A stretch of DNA of 64,000 nt from Cyclobacteriaceae bacterium (lineage in GTDB: Bacteria > Bacteroidota > Bacteroidia > Cytophagales > Cyclobacteriaceae): assembly GCA_016787725.1 (NCBI GenBank), contig JAEUTZ010000021.1:558001-622000 (forward strand), given 5' to 3'. The notes below the pieces were generated by a model. The model did no database searches. It saw only the letters and a list, made by a program, of their open reading frames with translations, and was not told the DNA's origin. Shown here piece by piece: positions 52,664 to 62,379 of the stretch. Both the position numbers and the translations under genes were made by a program. How positions within the stretch are numbered: the stretch's first letter is position 1; every line of letters begins with the position of its first letter.

Positions 52664-55582
52664 ATGGGTAACGGCAGAGAGATGTTCGCGGCAAGCAGAC
52701 TTTTGGGGCTGTTGGTACTCATTTTTTTTATCAATGCCGATCTGTGGGCAACCCATTTGCGGGCGGGCGAAATTATCCTGGAACGGGTAAGCTGTACAAG
52801 CCTCACATTCCGAATCACCATTAATATCTATACCGATACAGGTTCGCCCATTAAGTTTGGCGATGGAACGTTGGACTTTGGTGATGGAACAACCTTTATA
52901 ACACCGCAGATTGATAATACGCTTCGGCCCGATCTTGGACCCGAGGTGGGGTTTGTGACCTTTACTATTGAGCATACTTACGGTGGGCCAGGTCGTTATG
53001 TAATCAGCTACCTGGAAGCCAATCGCAATGCAGGGGTGCTCAATATGACTAATTCGGTGGATACCCGCTTCTTTGTTGAAACTGAAATCCGAATTGATCC
53101 ATTTCTGGGGTGCTCCAATACACCCGTGTTATTGGTGCCACCCGTTGACAAGGGATGTACGGGGGCCGCTTTTTATCACAATGCGGGTGCGTTCGATCCC
53201 GATGGAGATAGTCTTTCTTATGAGTTAACCATCCCCAAGCGCGAGAAGGAATCGAATGTGGTAGGATACCTGGATCCGAATAACAAAAAATTCTACGATG
53301 CTATTGGATTAAACTATGGAACGGCCAACGAAGATGGTGATGGGCCTCCCGATTTTAGCATTGATCCTAAGACCGGTACGTTGGTATGGGATGCACCCGG
53401 TGCCCCGGGTGAGTATAACGTTGCGTTCAAGATTATCGAATGGCGCGAAATCAATGGCATCTGGATTCAGCAGGGGTATGTGATCCGCGACATGCAAATC
53501 ATTATTGAAGATTGCTTAAACCAACGACCTGAGCTACAAGTACCACCGGACATTTGTGTGGAGGCTGGTGAAACCATCACGATTGACATTTTCGGTACCG
53601 ACCCTGATTTTGATAGCGTGAAAATAGAGGCCTTCTCACAAGTGTTCAGTATCAATCCGTCACCGGCAACATTTTCACCGAACCCACCGGTCTATCAGGC
53701 TACAGCTCCGGGGGTAGATGCTAAGCTTACATTTACCTGGAATACCACCTGTGAACATATAAAGGATCAACCCTACCAGGTAGTATTCAAGATTAGTGAT
53801 CAATCGGACACCGGACCCACGTTGGTGCAATTTGCTACCTGGAATGTGCGGGTGGTTGGTCCGGCCCCCATTTGGGAGCCGCCCCAGGTTGACCTGGGTA
53901 GCCGATCAGCAATATTAAATTGGGAAGACTATGCTTGTAAGGTAAAAGCCACCAGCATGCAGTTATGGCGCAGGGTGGATCAATACACTTTTACGCCCCC
54001 CGAATGTGTAACCGGAATGCCTGATTTTCTGGGTTATTCACAGATCGCAGAATTGCCCATCCATACCACCACCTTCACGGATAACAACGGTGGAAAAGGG
54101 TTAGCAGTCGGAGCACAATATTGTTATCGATTGGTAGCCGTATTCCCACAACCGGGGGGAGGTGAAAGTTATGTTTCACAAGAAGTTTGCCTGCCGCCCA
54201 TCCTGGCGGATGCCCCGGTAATTACCAATGTTACTGTGGATGTAACCAGCACGTTGAATCAGAGTCTGAACAGTAACAACGATGGCCAGGTTACCATTCG
54301 TTGGCGGCCTCCCTTTGAAGCCGACATCGGACAATTTCCTCCACCATATACGTATGAAGTTCATCGGGCCGAGGGATTTTCCGGAGACATCCGCTTAACG
54401 CCTGCCTTCCCCGGCAGAATCTCAGACACCGTGTGGGTGGATACCCAATTGAACACCCGTGACATTGTTTACAATTATCGTGTCACCGCATTTGCCAGTG
54501 ATGGAACCCGCATTGATCAATCTCCCACAGCGTCAACAGTTCGTCTGGAACCTTCTCCGCAGTTTTTACGCATTGCTTTATCCTGGAATGCCGATGTTCC
54601 TTGGTCTAATCAAACCCAGGATTATCCCCGACATTTGATCTACCGGGGCCCGGCCAATGCCACCGAAGGTCAGTTAGTGTTAATTGATAGCGTGGATGTA
54701 AATCAGTTTCAATTTAATTACATCGACTCGGGCCAATTCAATAACGAAGCATTAAAAGAGACAGAACTGTATTGTTACCGCGTAATGACCAGCGGAGCCT
54801 ACGGCAATCCACGGGTGGATGAGCCGCTGAAGAATTTCTCTCAGATTATTTGTGCACAACCCAACGATGACCAACCCCCGTGTACGCCTGTACTTGCAAT
54901 CGAGGGGCGGGATTGTGAGGAATATTTGCAAACTTCTTCCTGTGGTGTGAATGTGTATAGTAACCTGCTTACCTGGAACCGTCCTCCCGACCAGGCCTGC
55001 CGGGATGATATCCGTAGCTATAAAATTTATTGGTCCCAAAAAAGCAATGAAGAAGAGTTCTCTGAGATCGCCATGGTAACGGATACATTTTTCGTACACT
55101 CAAATCTGCCTTCGTTTGCAGGATGTTACAAAATTTCAGCGGTGGATCGCGCGGGGAACGAAAGTAAACTGAGTGAAGTTTATTGTTTTGATAATTGTCC
55201 GTATTATGAATTGCCAAATGTATTTACCCCAAATGGGGATGGCTGCAATGATTTGTTCAGCGCTTACAGCGACCGCATCTCAAGCGAAGTGGGCGAAGGC
55301 GAACTGGGTCCCTGCGGTCAGGATATAAATGATCTGCGGAAACGGTGTGCACGATTTGTATCCCGGGTTGACTTCACCGTATACAATCGATGGGGAAATG
55401 TGGTTTACTCCTATCAATCCGGAGGCGAACGATCCATCTTTATCGATTGGGATGGTAAGGATAACGGTGGAAAGGACTTGACAGGGGGCGTATACTATTA
55501 TACTGCCGAAGTTATTTTTGATGTAGTGGACCCTGCTAGCGAGAAGCAAGTCTTTAAAGGATGGGTACACCTGATCCGATAA
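52664..55582 (+). CDS. Large secreted protein with gliding-type (type B) C-terminal domain
   Basis: This 972-aa protein starts with a signal region ending at about HLRAGEI (MFAASRLLGLLVLIFFINADLWA); a start at 52682 is possible. The N-terminal half has PKD/fibronectin-like beta modules (LTFRITINIYTDTG, then DGDSLSYEL and PPFEADIGQFPPPYTYEV). The C-terminal 90 residues are the gliding-motility-associated type-B CTD: LPNVFTPNGDGCNDLFSAY, VYNRWGNVVYSY, KDNGGKDLTGGVYYYTAEV, ending VFKGWVHLIR. It is predicted to be a type IX secretion substrate sorted to the cell surface. The function is unknown; adhesion is likely. Confidence 0.9.
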   Translation: MGNGREMFAASRLLGLLVLIFFINADLWATHLRAGEIILERVSCTSLTFRITINIYTDTGSPIKFGDGTLDFGDGTTFITPQIDNTLRPDLGPEVGFVTFTIEHTYGGPGRYVISYLEANRNAGVLNMTNSVDTRFFVETEIRIDPFLGCSNTPVLLVPPVDKGCTGAAFYHNAGAFDPDGDSLSYELTIPKREKESNVVGYLDPNNKKFYDAIGLNYGTANEDGDGPPDFSIDPKTGTLVWDAPGAPGEYNVAFKIIEWREINGIWIQQGYVIRDMQIIIEDCLNQRPELQVPPDICVEAGETITIDIFGTDPDFDSVKIEAFSQVFSINPSPATFSPNPPVYQATAPGVDAKLTFTWNTTCEHIKDQPYQVVFKISDQSDTGPTLVQFATWNVRVVGPAPIWEPPQVDLGSRSAILNWEDYACKVKATSMQLWRRVDQYTFTPPECVTGMPDFLGYSQIAELPIHTTTFTDNNGGKGLAVGAQYCYRLVAVFPQPGGGESYVSQEVCLPPILADAPVITNVTVDVTSTLNQSLNSNNDGQVTIRWRPPFEADIGQFPPPYTYEVHRAEGFSGDIRLTPAFPGRISDTVWVDTQLNTRDIVYNYRVTAFASDGTRIDQSPTASTVRLEPSPQFLRIALSWNADVPWSNQTQDYPRHLIYRGPANATEGQLVLIDSVDVNQFQFNYIDSGQFNNEALKETELYCYRVMTSGAYGNPRVDEPLKNFSQIICAQPNDDQPPCTPVLAIEGRDCEEYLQTSSCGVNVYSNLLTWNRPPDQACRDDIRSYKIYWSQKSNEEEFSEIAMVTDTFFVHSNLPSFAGCYKISAVDRAGNESKLSEVYCFDNCPYYELPNVFTPNGDGCNDLFSAYSDRISSEVGEGELGPCGQDINDLRKRCARFVSRVDFTVYNRWGNVVYSYQSGGERSIFIDWDGKDNGGKDLTGGVYYYTAEVIFDVVDPASEKQVFKGWVHLIR

Positions 55583-55974
55583 CCCCGGTTGTCCTGTTTG
55601 ATGGGGTATGCAATCTCTGTAATAGTTCGGTACTTTTTATTATCAGGCGAGATCCCCGGGCTCAATTTAGATTTGCACCGCTGCAGTCCGAATTTGGTCA
55701 GGAGCAACTCAAGCGTTTTAGGTTGTCGACTTCCGAATTGAATAGTGTCTTATTGTTGGTCGATGGAACACTTTACCAAAAGAGCAGTGCTGCGATTAAA
55801 ATTGCAGGTCGGTTAAATGCAGGTTGGCCATTGTTGACCATGTTCAGAGTTGTTCCTGTACGAGTTCGGGATGGTATTTATGATTGGGTGGCTAAAAACC
55901 GGTATCGCTGGTTTGGAAAACGGGAAGTATGTATGATTCCTACACCAGAATTAAAATCCCGTTTCATAGGCTGA
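55561..55974 (+). CDS. DCC-family thiol-disulfide oxidoreductase-like protein
   Basis: This 137-aa protein has the DCC motif in VVLFDGVCNLCNSSVLFIIRRD, the DxxCxxC that marks the family, and continues as a thioredoxin-like fold (RFRLSTSELNSVLLLVDG, LTMFRVVPVRVRDGIYDWVA). Its ATG overlaps the large CTD protein by 22 bp, so co-expression is likely. The role is unknown; redox or membrane-linked function is expected. Confidence 0.8.
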   Translation: MGTPDPITPVVLFDGVCNLCNSSVLFIIRRDPRAQFRFAPLQSEFGQEQLKRFRLSTSELNSVLLLVDGTLYQKSSAAIKIAGRLNAGWPLLTMFRVVPVRVRDGIYDWVAKNRYRWFGKREVCMIPTPELKSRFIG

Positions 55975-56018
55975 TTCCTGGTAAATTTTCATCTTCGCAA
56001 ATCAAAATTGAAGATGGT

Positions 56019-56894
56019 ATGAAGGCATTTATTTTTCCCGGACAAGGTGCACAATTTTCAGGCATGGGTAAAGATCTTTATGAAACCAAGCCACTTGCCA
56101 AAGCATTATTTGATCAGGCCGATCGGATTTTAGGATTCAGGATCACTGAAAGTATGTTCGCTGGCTCAGCCGATGAATTGAAACAAACCCGGGTTACACA
56201 ACCAGCCGTTTTTCTTCATTCTGTAATTACAGCCCTTTCGCAAGACGCTGTCCAGCCACAAATGGTGGCTGGACATTCTTTGGGCGAATTTTCAGCGCTG
56301 GTTGCCAACCGCTGCTTATCCTTTGAAGATGGCCTAACCCTTGTCTATAAGCGCGCGATGGCCATGCAACGTGCCTGCGAGAACAACCCCTCCACAATGG
56401 CAGCCATTCTCGGGTTGGATGACCAGGCCGTTGAAGATATTTGTGCCTCCATAAAAGAAGAGATTGTTGTGGCGGCCAATTATAACTGTCCGGGCCAGTT
56501 GGTTATTTCCGGATCGATTAAGGGGATTGACATCGCCTGCGAAAAGTTAAAAGCGGCCGGAGCCAAGCGAGCCCTGCCGTTGCAGGTGGGGGGAGCATTT
56601 CACTCGCCTCTGATGGAGCCGGCTCGTGAAGAATTAGCGGCAGCCATTGATGCAACACAATTCAATACCCCCGCCTGCCCGGTTTATCAGAATGTAGATG
56701 CCTTGCCATCTACAGATATTGCAACCATCAAGAAAAACCTGATTGCTCAGTTAACCGCACCGGTTCGTTGGACGCAATCCGTTCAGAACATGGTGAAGGA
56801 CGGAGGAACATCTTTCATTGAATGTGGACCAGGTAAAGTGCTTCAGGGATTGGTGAAAAAGATTGCCCCCGCAGCGGAAGTATCAAGTTTGTAA
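56019..56894 (+). CDS. fabD: Malonyl-CoA:ACP transacylase
   Basis: This 291-aa enzyme starts at 56019 (MKAFIFPGQGAQFSGMGKDLYE). Active-site Ser is S87 in GHSLGEF, and the acid-base His is H195 in GGAFHSP. The fold also shows CPGQLVISGSIKG and ECGPGKVLQGL. It loads malonyl groups on ACP for FabH and the elongating enzymes. It ends with an overlap of 12 bp with the convergent folK, with no space for a separate terminator. Confidence 0.97.
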   Translation: MKAFIFPGQGAQFSGMGKDLYETKPLAKALFDQADRILGFRITESMFAGSADELKQTRVTQPAVFLHSVITALSQDAVQPQMVAGHSLGEFSALVANRCLSFEDGLTLVYKRAMAMQRACENNPSTMAAILGLDDQAVEDICASIKEEIVVAANYNCPGQLVISGSIKGIDIACEKLKAAGAKRALPLQVGGAFHSPLMEPAREELAAAIDATQFNTPACPVYQNVDALPSTDIATIKKNLIAQLTAPVRWTQSVQNMVKDGGTSFIECGPGKVLQGLVKKIAPAAEVSSL

Positions 56895-57377
56895 CAGTTT
56901 CTTAACGGGAAGCGAATCGGGACATGCATCCAGCAGTTGTTGGTTGGTTTTTAACAACAGGGGATGGATGAAATCGGGCGCAATCTCTGCAAGTGGTTCG
57001 AGCACAAACCTACGGGTTGCGATTCCCGGGTGGGGCAGCGTTAAAGTGTCTGTCTTAATAATGAGCGACCCGGCATACAAGATATCAAGGTCGATAATTC
57101 GGGCACCCCATTTTTCGATGCGTTTACGGCCCATGGCGCGCTCAATTTCGAGGCAGGCATTCAGAATCTCATGCACGGGGGTATCATTATTCCATACTAC
57201 CACCTGGTTGATAAAATCAGGCTGATCCGACTTCCCCCAAGGTTTAGTTTCGTAAAGCGATGATGCGCGCATTTTGGACCCCAGTTGTTGTGTGAGTAGC
57301 TCAGTCGCCTTCCTAATATTCAACTTGCGCTGGCCCAAATTACTTCCCAAAGAAAAAAACACAGGGGTTGGGGTCAT
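56883..57377 (-). CDS. folK: 6-hydroxymethyl-7,8-dihydropterin pyrophosphokinase
   Basis: This 164-aa enzyme transfers pyrophosphate from ATP in folate synthesis. The fold shows LGSNLGQRKLNIRKATELL, INQVVVWNND, RIIDLDILYAG and LPHPGIATRRFVLEPLAEIAP, the full motif set. The start is ATG at 57377. It is convergent with fabD and divergent from sppA; overlapping the fabD end makes it antisense-coupled in transcript ends. Confidence 0.95.
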   Translation of the reverse strand: MTPTPVFFSLGSNLGQRKLNIRKATELLTQQLGSKMRASSLYETKPWGKSDQPDFINQVVVWNNDTPVHEILNACLEIERAMGRKRIEKWGARIIDLDILYAGSLIIKTDTLTLPHPGIATRRFVLEPLAEIAPDFIHPLLLKTNQQLLDACPDSLPVKKLLQT

Positions 57378-57449
57378 TGTTGTGGAAAGATAAGGAACTG
57401 GTTTTATTCCGGATTCGCTTTCCGTAGTTTTGTCGTTTAATTTTTGGAC

Positions 57450-59213
57450 ATGAATTTCTTTAAAACCTTTCTTGCTTCCTGCCTGGGGGCGTTGGTCGCC
57501 TTCCTTGTTTTAAGTTTCTTGATGATTTTCTTTTTCACGGCCCTGATCTCGGGATTGTCGAGCGATGACTCGCTAACAGTTGTGAAGGAAAAATCCGTTT
57601 TGAACCTGAACTTGGATGTGCCCATTACAGAAAATGATATCGAAGATCCGTTGGAGGATCTTCCGATTCCGGGAACAGTTTCTACTATGGGATTACTGCC
57701 GTTGAAACGTGCCATCGACCATGCGAAAACCGATCCGAAAATTGAAGGAATCTACCTGGAGGTAAGTACGTTCATGGGCGGTTATGGGGTGGCACGTGAA
57801 ATCCGCGAAAGTCTGTTGGATTTCAAGACGTCCGGTAAATGGATTATCGCTTATAGCGAGTTTTATACAGAACCATCCTATTATATCGCCTCTGTGGCTG
57901 ATCAGGTATTGTTGCACCCGGAGGGCGAGCTTGAGTTCAACGGCCTGTCGGTTGAAGTATCCTTCTTTAAAAAGCTATTTGACAAACTGGAGATCAAACC
58001 TCAGATTTTCAGGGTAGGGGATTTCAAAAGTGCGGTGGAACCGTTTATGCTGGATCACCTGAGTGCCGAGAATAAGCTCCAACTAAACGAGCTGATTACC
58101 GATCTCCACACCACGATGGTACAAGATGTAGCCGTAACGCGTGGAATGGAAGTGGAGCAGATTCGAACAATCGCTAAACAAGGGATCATCACCAATCCGC
58201 TAACCGCGCGCGAAAATGGACTCGTAGACTCACTCGTGTACTTCGATCAGGTATTAGCAGCGATGCGGAACCGGATTGGACTCGATGAAGATGACAAGGT
58301 TGCGTTAGTGAAGGTTGGGAAGTACAAGAAAAGTTTCTCGTCTTATTCCAGTTCCAAAAATGAAATTGCTGTGATTGTTGCCGATGGAGATATTCTTCCC
58401 GGAAAAGCCCAGACCGGCATGATTGGCTCTGATACGTTTGCAGAAGAATTGAGGAAGGCCCGGACCAATGACCGGGTAAAGGCCATTGTGCTGCGCATCA
58501 ATTCTCCGGGTGGCAGTGCCCTTGCTTCGGATGTGATGTGGCGCGAAATTCAGTTGGCCAGCGAAGTGAAACCAGTGATTGCCTCTATGAGCGATTATGC
58601 AGCTTCCGGAGGTTATTATCTGGCAATGGCGTGCGATACTATTGTTGCTCAGCCTACCACCATTACAGGCTCGATCGGGGTGTTCAGTGTGTTGTTTGAT
58701 TTGAGTAGTTTTCTAGATCATAAGCTTGGCATTACTTTCGAAGAAGTAAAGACGGGAGATCTTGGTGAGATGGTGACTGTAACTCGCCCTTTGACGAGTG
58801 CCGAGAAAGCGATTTGGCAAAAACGTACCGATGAAATCTATGAGGCCTTCACTACCAAGGCAGCAGCAGGACGCGGCATGAGCGTTCAAGACCTTAAAAA
58901 GGTAGCCTCTGGTCGGGTGTGGACAGGCACCCAGGCGCAAGCCCATGGGCTGGTGGATGTCTTAGGAGATTTTGACGATGCTGTAGCGATCGCTGCGAAT
59001 CGTGCGAATGTAACAGGAGACTTTAAGCTCCGTTATTATCCGATTCAAAAGAGTTTCTTGCAGGAATGGCTATCGGGTATGGAGGAAAGTGCCGAATCGC
59101 AGGCACTACAAAACGAACTTGGCCAGCACTACGATATCTACCAGCAACTGAAGCGCCTAAAAGATTATCAAGGGAGTCAGACTCGATTGCCCTATACGTT
59201 AATAATCAACTAA
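57450..59213 (+). CDS. sppA: Signal peptide peptidase SppA (67-kDa type)
   Basis: This 587-aa membrane protease starts at 57450 (MNFFKTFLASCLGALVAFLVLSF, one TM anchor). Two tandem ClpP-like domains carry the Lys/Ser dyad: K193 in VGDFKSAVEPFM (first half) and S386 in DYAASGGYYLA (second half). It degrades leftover signal peptides in the inner membrane. The double-domain length matches E. coli-type SppA. It is followed by the small exported peptide genes on the opposite strand. Confidence 0.95.
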   Translation: MNFFKTFLASCLGALVAFLVLSFLMIFFFTALISGLSSDDSLTVVKEKSVLNLNLDVPITENDIEDPLEDLPIPGTVSTMGLLPLKRAIDHAKTDPKIEGIYLEVSTFMGGYGVAREIRESLLDFKTSGKWIIAYSEFYTEPSYYIASVADQVLLHPEGELEFNGLSVEVSFFKKLFDKLEIKPQIFRVGDFKSAVEPFMLDHLSAENKLQLNELITDLHTTMVQDVAVTRGMEVEQIRTIAKQGIITNPLTARENGLVDSLVYFDQVLAAMRNRIGLDEDDKVALVKVGKYKKSFSSYSSSKNEIAVIVADGDILPGKAQTGMIGSDTFAEELRKARTNDRVKAIVLRINSPGGSALASDVMWREIQLASEVKPVIASMSDYAASGGYYLAMACDTIVAQPTTITGSIGVFSVLFDLSSFLDHKLGITFEEVKTGDLGEMVTVTRPLTSAEKAIWQKRTDEIYEAFTTKAAAGRGMSVQDLKKVASGRVWTGTQAQAHGLVDVLGDFDDAVAIAANRANVTGDFKLRYYPIQKSFLQEWLSGMEESAESQALQNELGQHYDIYQQLKRLKDYQGSQTRLPYTLIIN

Positions 59214-59446
59214 TTTTTGAAGAAGACTTAATTCACTTTTTAGGCAGTGTAAGGTTTTCCGTCAAAAGTGAACATTTTTTCCAAAAAAATGCAAAAAGGA
59301 TAATTCTCCTACTCAAGGTCGAACTCGAATAAGCTTAATACCAACTTCCCGAAACCAATATGTTCAATTAATCCTTCTTGTCTTCAGCTTCGATAGCGAT
59401 TATGAATGACTCTTATTCTATTGAGGTACTGGAATCGACCAATTCC
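59214..59446. other. A/T-rich gap after sppA
   Basis: No convincing gene, tRNA or strong terminator was seen in these 233 bp. The nearby minus-strand peptide gene ends at 59447. Short A/T runs could include the sppA 3-prime end. The region may hold the 3-prime part of the peptide transcript. Confidence 0.4.
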
Positions 59447-59614
59447 TTACCTCTTGATTTCTTCAACTGCAAAGCCGCCAGCGGGTTCAATCGCTTTGGC
59501 ATTCGAATGTTCAATAGTGGTTTTGTTACTACCCTGGCTCTCTAACGTTGAGAAGGCAAATGATAATAGAGAGAGCGAAAATATCCCGGTGATTATGGCA
59601 ATTCTGGTTTTCAT
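59447..59614 (-). CDS. Small exported peptide, 55 aa
   Basis: The ATG at 59614 opens MKTRIAIITGIFSLSLLSFAFS, a signal peptide followed by a short mature part, TLESQGSNKTTIEHSN and then AKAIEPAGGFAVEEIKR. The C-terminus PAGG...EEIKR resembles the ends of the two lipoproteins at 59657-59933 (PASDGGAANDPIKR), although it has no lipobox. Too short for a confident gene call by itself, but the signal peptide, the shared ending and the same strand support it. Confidence 0.55.
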   Translation of the reverse strand: MKTRIAIITGIFSLSLLSFAFSTLESQGSNKTTIEHSNAKAIEPAGGFAVEEIKR

Positions 59615-59656
59615 ATCAATTAATTTTTTAATGGTTTAAGAATCTAGATTATCAAA

Positions 59657-59782
59657 TTATCTTTTTATTGGATCGTTGGCAGCCCCACCGTCAGAAGCAG
59701 GCTTGATTTCTTCTTCCGTACAGGCGGTAATGGATACAGAACTTACGAGGGCGAACAAAACAATGTAAAGCAGTTTTTTCAT
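59657..59782 (-). CDS. Tiny lipoprotein A, 41 aa
   Basis: The ATG at 59782 gives MKKLLYIVLFALVSSVSITAC, a lipobox ITAC with a Cys to be lipidated, then TEEEIKPASDGGAANDPIKR. The mature peptide is only about 20 residues. The gene at 59808-59933 is a near duplicate of the same length. The function is unknown. It is on the minus strand, divergent from the TPR histidine kinase. Confidence 0.7.
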   Translation of the reverse strand: MKKLLYIVLFALVSSVSITACTEEEIKPASDGGAANDPIKR

Positions 59783-59807
59783 GGGTTGAAAAGGTTTAGA
59801 TTTTGGG

Positions 59808-59933
59808 TTATCGTTTAATGGGATCGTTGGCAGCCCCACCGTCAGAAGCAGGCTTGACTTCTTCTTCCGTACAGGCTGTAATTGTTGTCGAACTTACAAG
59901 AGCAAACACAAGGATGTAGAGCAGTTTTTTCAT
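59808..59933 (-). CDS. Tiny lipoprotein B, 41 aa, tandem duplicate of A
   Basis: The ATG at 59933 gives MKKLLYILVFALVSSTTITAC, then TEEEVKPASDGGAANDPIKR. It differs from A mainly in the signal region and has one I/V change in the mature part. The pair is separated by 25 bp. Such tiny duplicates, with a conserved mature part and a variable leader, suggest selection on the mature 20-mer. It starts 106 bp from the GTG of the TPR kinase, with which it shares the intergenic region. Confidence 0.7.
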   Translation of the reverse strand: MKKLLYILVFALVSSTTITACTEEEVKPASDGGAANDPIKR

Positions 59934-60038
59934 TAGTTTTTAGGTTAGGTTTTCTGGTTTCTTTCCTCTAAAATTGACCTTCCAAAAGTCTGAAGTTGGT
60001 TGGAAATAATTTTAGGAATAAAGACAACCTAAGTACAC

Positions 60039-62330
60039 GTGTACCATTACCGAATTAAAATTTTGATTTGGAGCTTCAGTCTCATCATGCTGTTATTTGT
60101 CGGAACAGCCACAATAGCTCAGATAAAAACCATCGACTCTCTCGTACAACTCTCAAAATCGCAGTCTGGAGCCCCCCAGCTTGAAACCTTCTATGAATTG
60201 ACTTTTCAATACCTGGGGAACAGCCAATATGAGGAGTCATTAACGTCCATTACAAAGGCACAAAAACTTGCTGCTGATTTGGGAGATACCCTGAAGATAA
60301 TTAAGACTTCCCGAATCAAAGGTCAGATTTTAAGAAGGCTGGATCGAACCAATGAGGCGATCGTAGCTTTTTTAAATGTATTACCACTTGCTAAGAAGAG
60401 CAATACGAAGGGCACTGATTTTCTTTCCGAGTATGTTGATATTCTTAATGCATTGGCAGTTGCACATACATTCCAGGCTAACTATGATAAAGCGTTGGAA
60501 TATAATTTTGAATCGTTGGTGGTGCGTGAGCGGGAAGGCGATAACTACGAGATCAGTGTTGCGTTGAATAATATTGGATTGGTCTATTTTAAATTAAAAG
60601 ATTATGATCGAGCGCTTGAATACTATATCAGGGCATTGAATCTGATCAACCTATCAGGCAAATACACATTTAAAGACAGACTTTTGATCAATATTGGGTT
60701 GTGCTTTAATCAAGTGCAGAACCAATCTGATAATTTCATCAAGGCTCAAAAGTATATCAATGATGGCTTGGAGTTTTGTCAACCGAATTGTGAAGACCTA
60801 ACGGTAATGGAAGGAAAATTTGGCTTAGGCATTTCCAATTTTAAATTGAAACAGTATGATCAGGCGATTATTCAATTTTCCGAGTCTTTCAACATCGCCC
60901 AAGCGTTGAACGATAAACGATTCCAATTGGAAAATTTGCTCTACCTCGCTGAAATCAAAATAATTTTAAATGACAATCAAGGGGCAATTCAAGATTTGAG
61001 AAGATCAGAAGAAATTGCAGCGGATACAAAGTATAATGAACTACTCATAAAAATATATAGAGAATATTCAAGGCTATACAATCAGATTGGGGATTATCGA
61101 AATGCGGCTTTGTATCAAGATAAATATATTGCACTAAAAGACAGTACTTATAGTGAGCAATTGATCAAAAATTTGGCTGAAATTCAAACCAAATTTGAGG
61201 AGCGCGAAAACCTGCAGACCATCGAAGAGAAAAATGAGAATATTCGTTTGCAGAATGAACTCATTTCGCGTCAGCGAATACAATATTTCTTTATCATATT
61301 GGTAACCGCGTTAACAATCGTACTTGCTTCAGTTTTAGTATGGGCTAACAGAAGACAACAGAAGCACAATTTAGCATTGAGCGAGGCAAAGAAGGTGATC
61401 GAAGTTCAAAACAAGGAGTTAACCAAGACCAACGAAGAACTGGACCTGCGCGTGCAAGAAAAGACCCGCGATTTGCTGAGTACCAATGAAACGTTGATAC
61501 AGGTAAACGAAGAACTGGATAATTTTATTTACCGAACTTCGCACGACATTCGCGGCCCTTTGGTAACGTTGAAGGGCGTATGCAATGTGGCCAGCCTGGA
61601 TGTAAAGGATCCGGTGGCATTGGATTACCTGAAGCGGCTCGACCTGACTGCTGAAAAACTAAATTCCATTCTTACCCGGTTGTTAGTGGTTAATCAAATC
61701 AATCATACGGAACTGGAAGCCACCCCCATCGATCTAAAAGCGATGATAGATGACATCCTGGTGTCGGATCGCAGAACGCCCATTCCACCGCGCATGAAAA
61801 TCAATCATCAGGTTGATCAATCGGTCTCCCTGATATCAGATCGATATTTAATGTGTATCATTCTCGAAAATCTGATTGATAATTCCGTTAAGTTTTACAA
61901 TACTTCTGATCGCATTGAGCCTTATGTCAACATTGACATAACAACAGCCTCGCCAGGTCTGATCCTGGTGAAAGTAGTGGACAATGGAATTGGGATTGAT
62001 CCGGCTGAGAAGAATGGAATTTTTCACCTGTTTGTACGGGCTTCGGAACGGTCAGAGACGGGCGGTATTGGCCTTTATCTCACCCGCGTGGCAGCACAAC
62101 GGTTAGGCGGAGAGATTAAATTGGTAGCAACTTCTGATAAAGGATCCACTTTCCATGTCTTCCTACCGGCCGATTTGCGACCCATCTTGGAAAAACGGAA
62201 GCAAGCGGAGGAACAGATGAAACGTGAGCGGGCAAAGCGCGATCGTGAACTTCAGTCCCAGCGCGAACAGGATGCAATGATGAACCAATACCTGCCCCAC
62301 AATAAGCAAAAGGATGCCTTAGCATCCTGA
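60039..62330 (+). CDS. TPR-containing sensor histidine kinase (orphan)
   Basis: This 763-aa protein starts with GTG at 60039 ([28 protein letters not shown], a signal peptide). About seven TPR-like repeats fill 50-380 ([24 protein letters not shown] is clearest). A membrane helix (about 415-436) precedes a coiled coil and a HisKA domain with H502 in [11 protein letters not shown]. HATPase_c has [19 protein letters not shown] and [17 protein letters not shown]. The tail (about 720-763) is a basic coiled coil ([14 protein letters not shown]). No response regulator adjoins it. Divergent tiny-peptide genes may supply its ligand; this is inference. Confidence 0.92.
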   Translation: MYHYRIKILIWSFSLIMLLFVGTATIAQIKTIDSLVQLSKSQSGAPQLETFYELTFQYLGNSQYEESLTSITKAQKLAADLGDTLKIIKTSRIKGQILRRLDRTNEAIVAFLNVLPLAKKSNTKGTDFLSEYVDILNALAVAHTFQANYDKALEYNFESLVVREREGDNYEISVALNNIGLVYFKLKDYDRALEYYIRALNLINLSGKYTFKDRLLINIGLCFNQVQNQSDNFIKAQKYINDGLEFCQPNCEDLTVMEGKFGLGISNFKLKQYDQAIIQFSESFNIAQALNDKRFQLENLLYLAEIKIILNDNQGAIQDLRRSEEIAADTKYNELLIKIYREYSRLYNQIGDYRNAALYQDKYIALKDSTYSEQLIKNLAEIQTKFEERENLQTIEEKNENIRLQNELISRQRIQYFFIILVTALTIVLASVLVWANRRQQKHNLALSEAKKVIEVQNKELTKTNEELDLRVQEKTRDLLSTNETLIQVNEELDNFIYRTSHDIRGPLVTLKGVCNVASLDVKDPVALDYLKRLDLTAEKLNSILTRLLVVNQINHTELEATPIDLKAMIDDILVSDRRTPIPPRMKINHQVDQSVSLISDRYLMCIILENLIDNSVKFYNTSDRIEPYVNIDITTASPGLILVKVVDNGIGIDPAEKNGIFHLFVRASERSETGGIGLYLTRVAAQRLGGEIKLVATSDKGSTFHVFLPADLRPILEKRKQAEEQMKRERAKRDRELQSQREQDAMMNQYLPHNKQKDALAS

Positions 62331-62379
62331 AAAATTCCCCTTCATTTACCATCTTTGCGCTGCTTTCAGTAGCCTGCTT

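Larger units (their letters stand above)
59657..59933. repeat. Tandem duplication of a 126-bp lipoprotein gene unit
   Basis: The two 126-bp genes at 59657-59782 and 59808-59933 align over their whole length, with the 3-prime half nearly identical (ggatcgttggcagccccacc shared) and the 5-prime signal-peptide half more divergent. The 25-bp spacer also shares a gggtta/ggtttag-like segment. This is a recent local duplication. Confidence 0.8.

Noticed and set aside
53860-54660. Internal beta modules of the large CTD protein as separate genes
   Set aside because: They are in one uninterrupted frame with the signal peptide and CTD, so they are domains of one protein.
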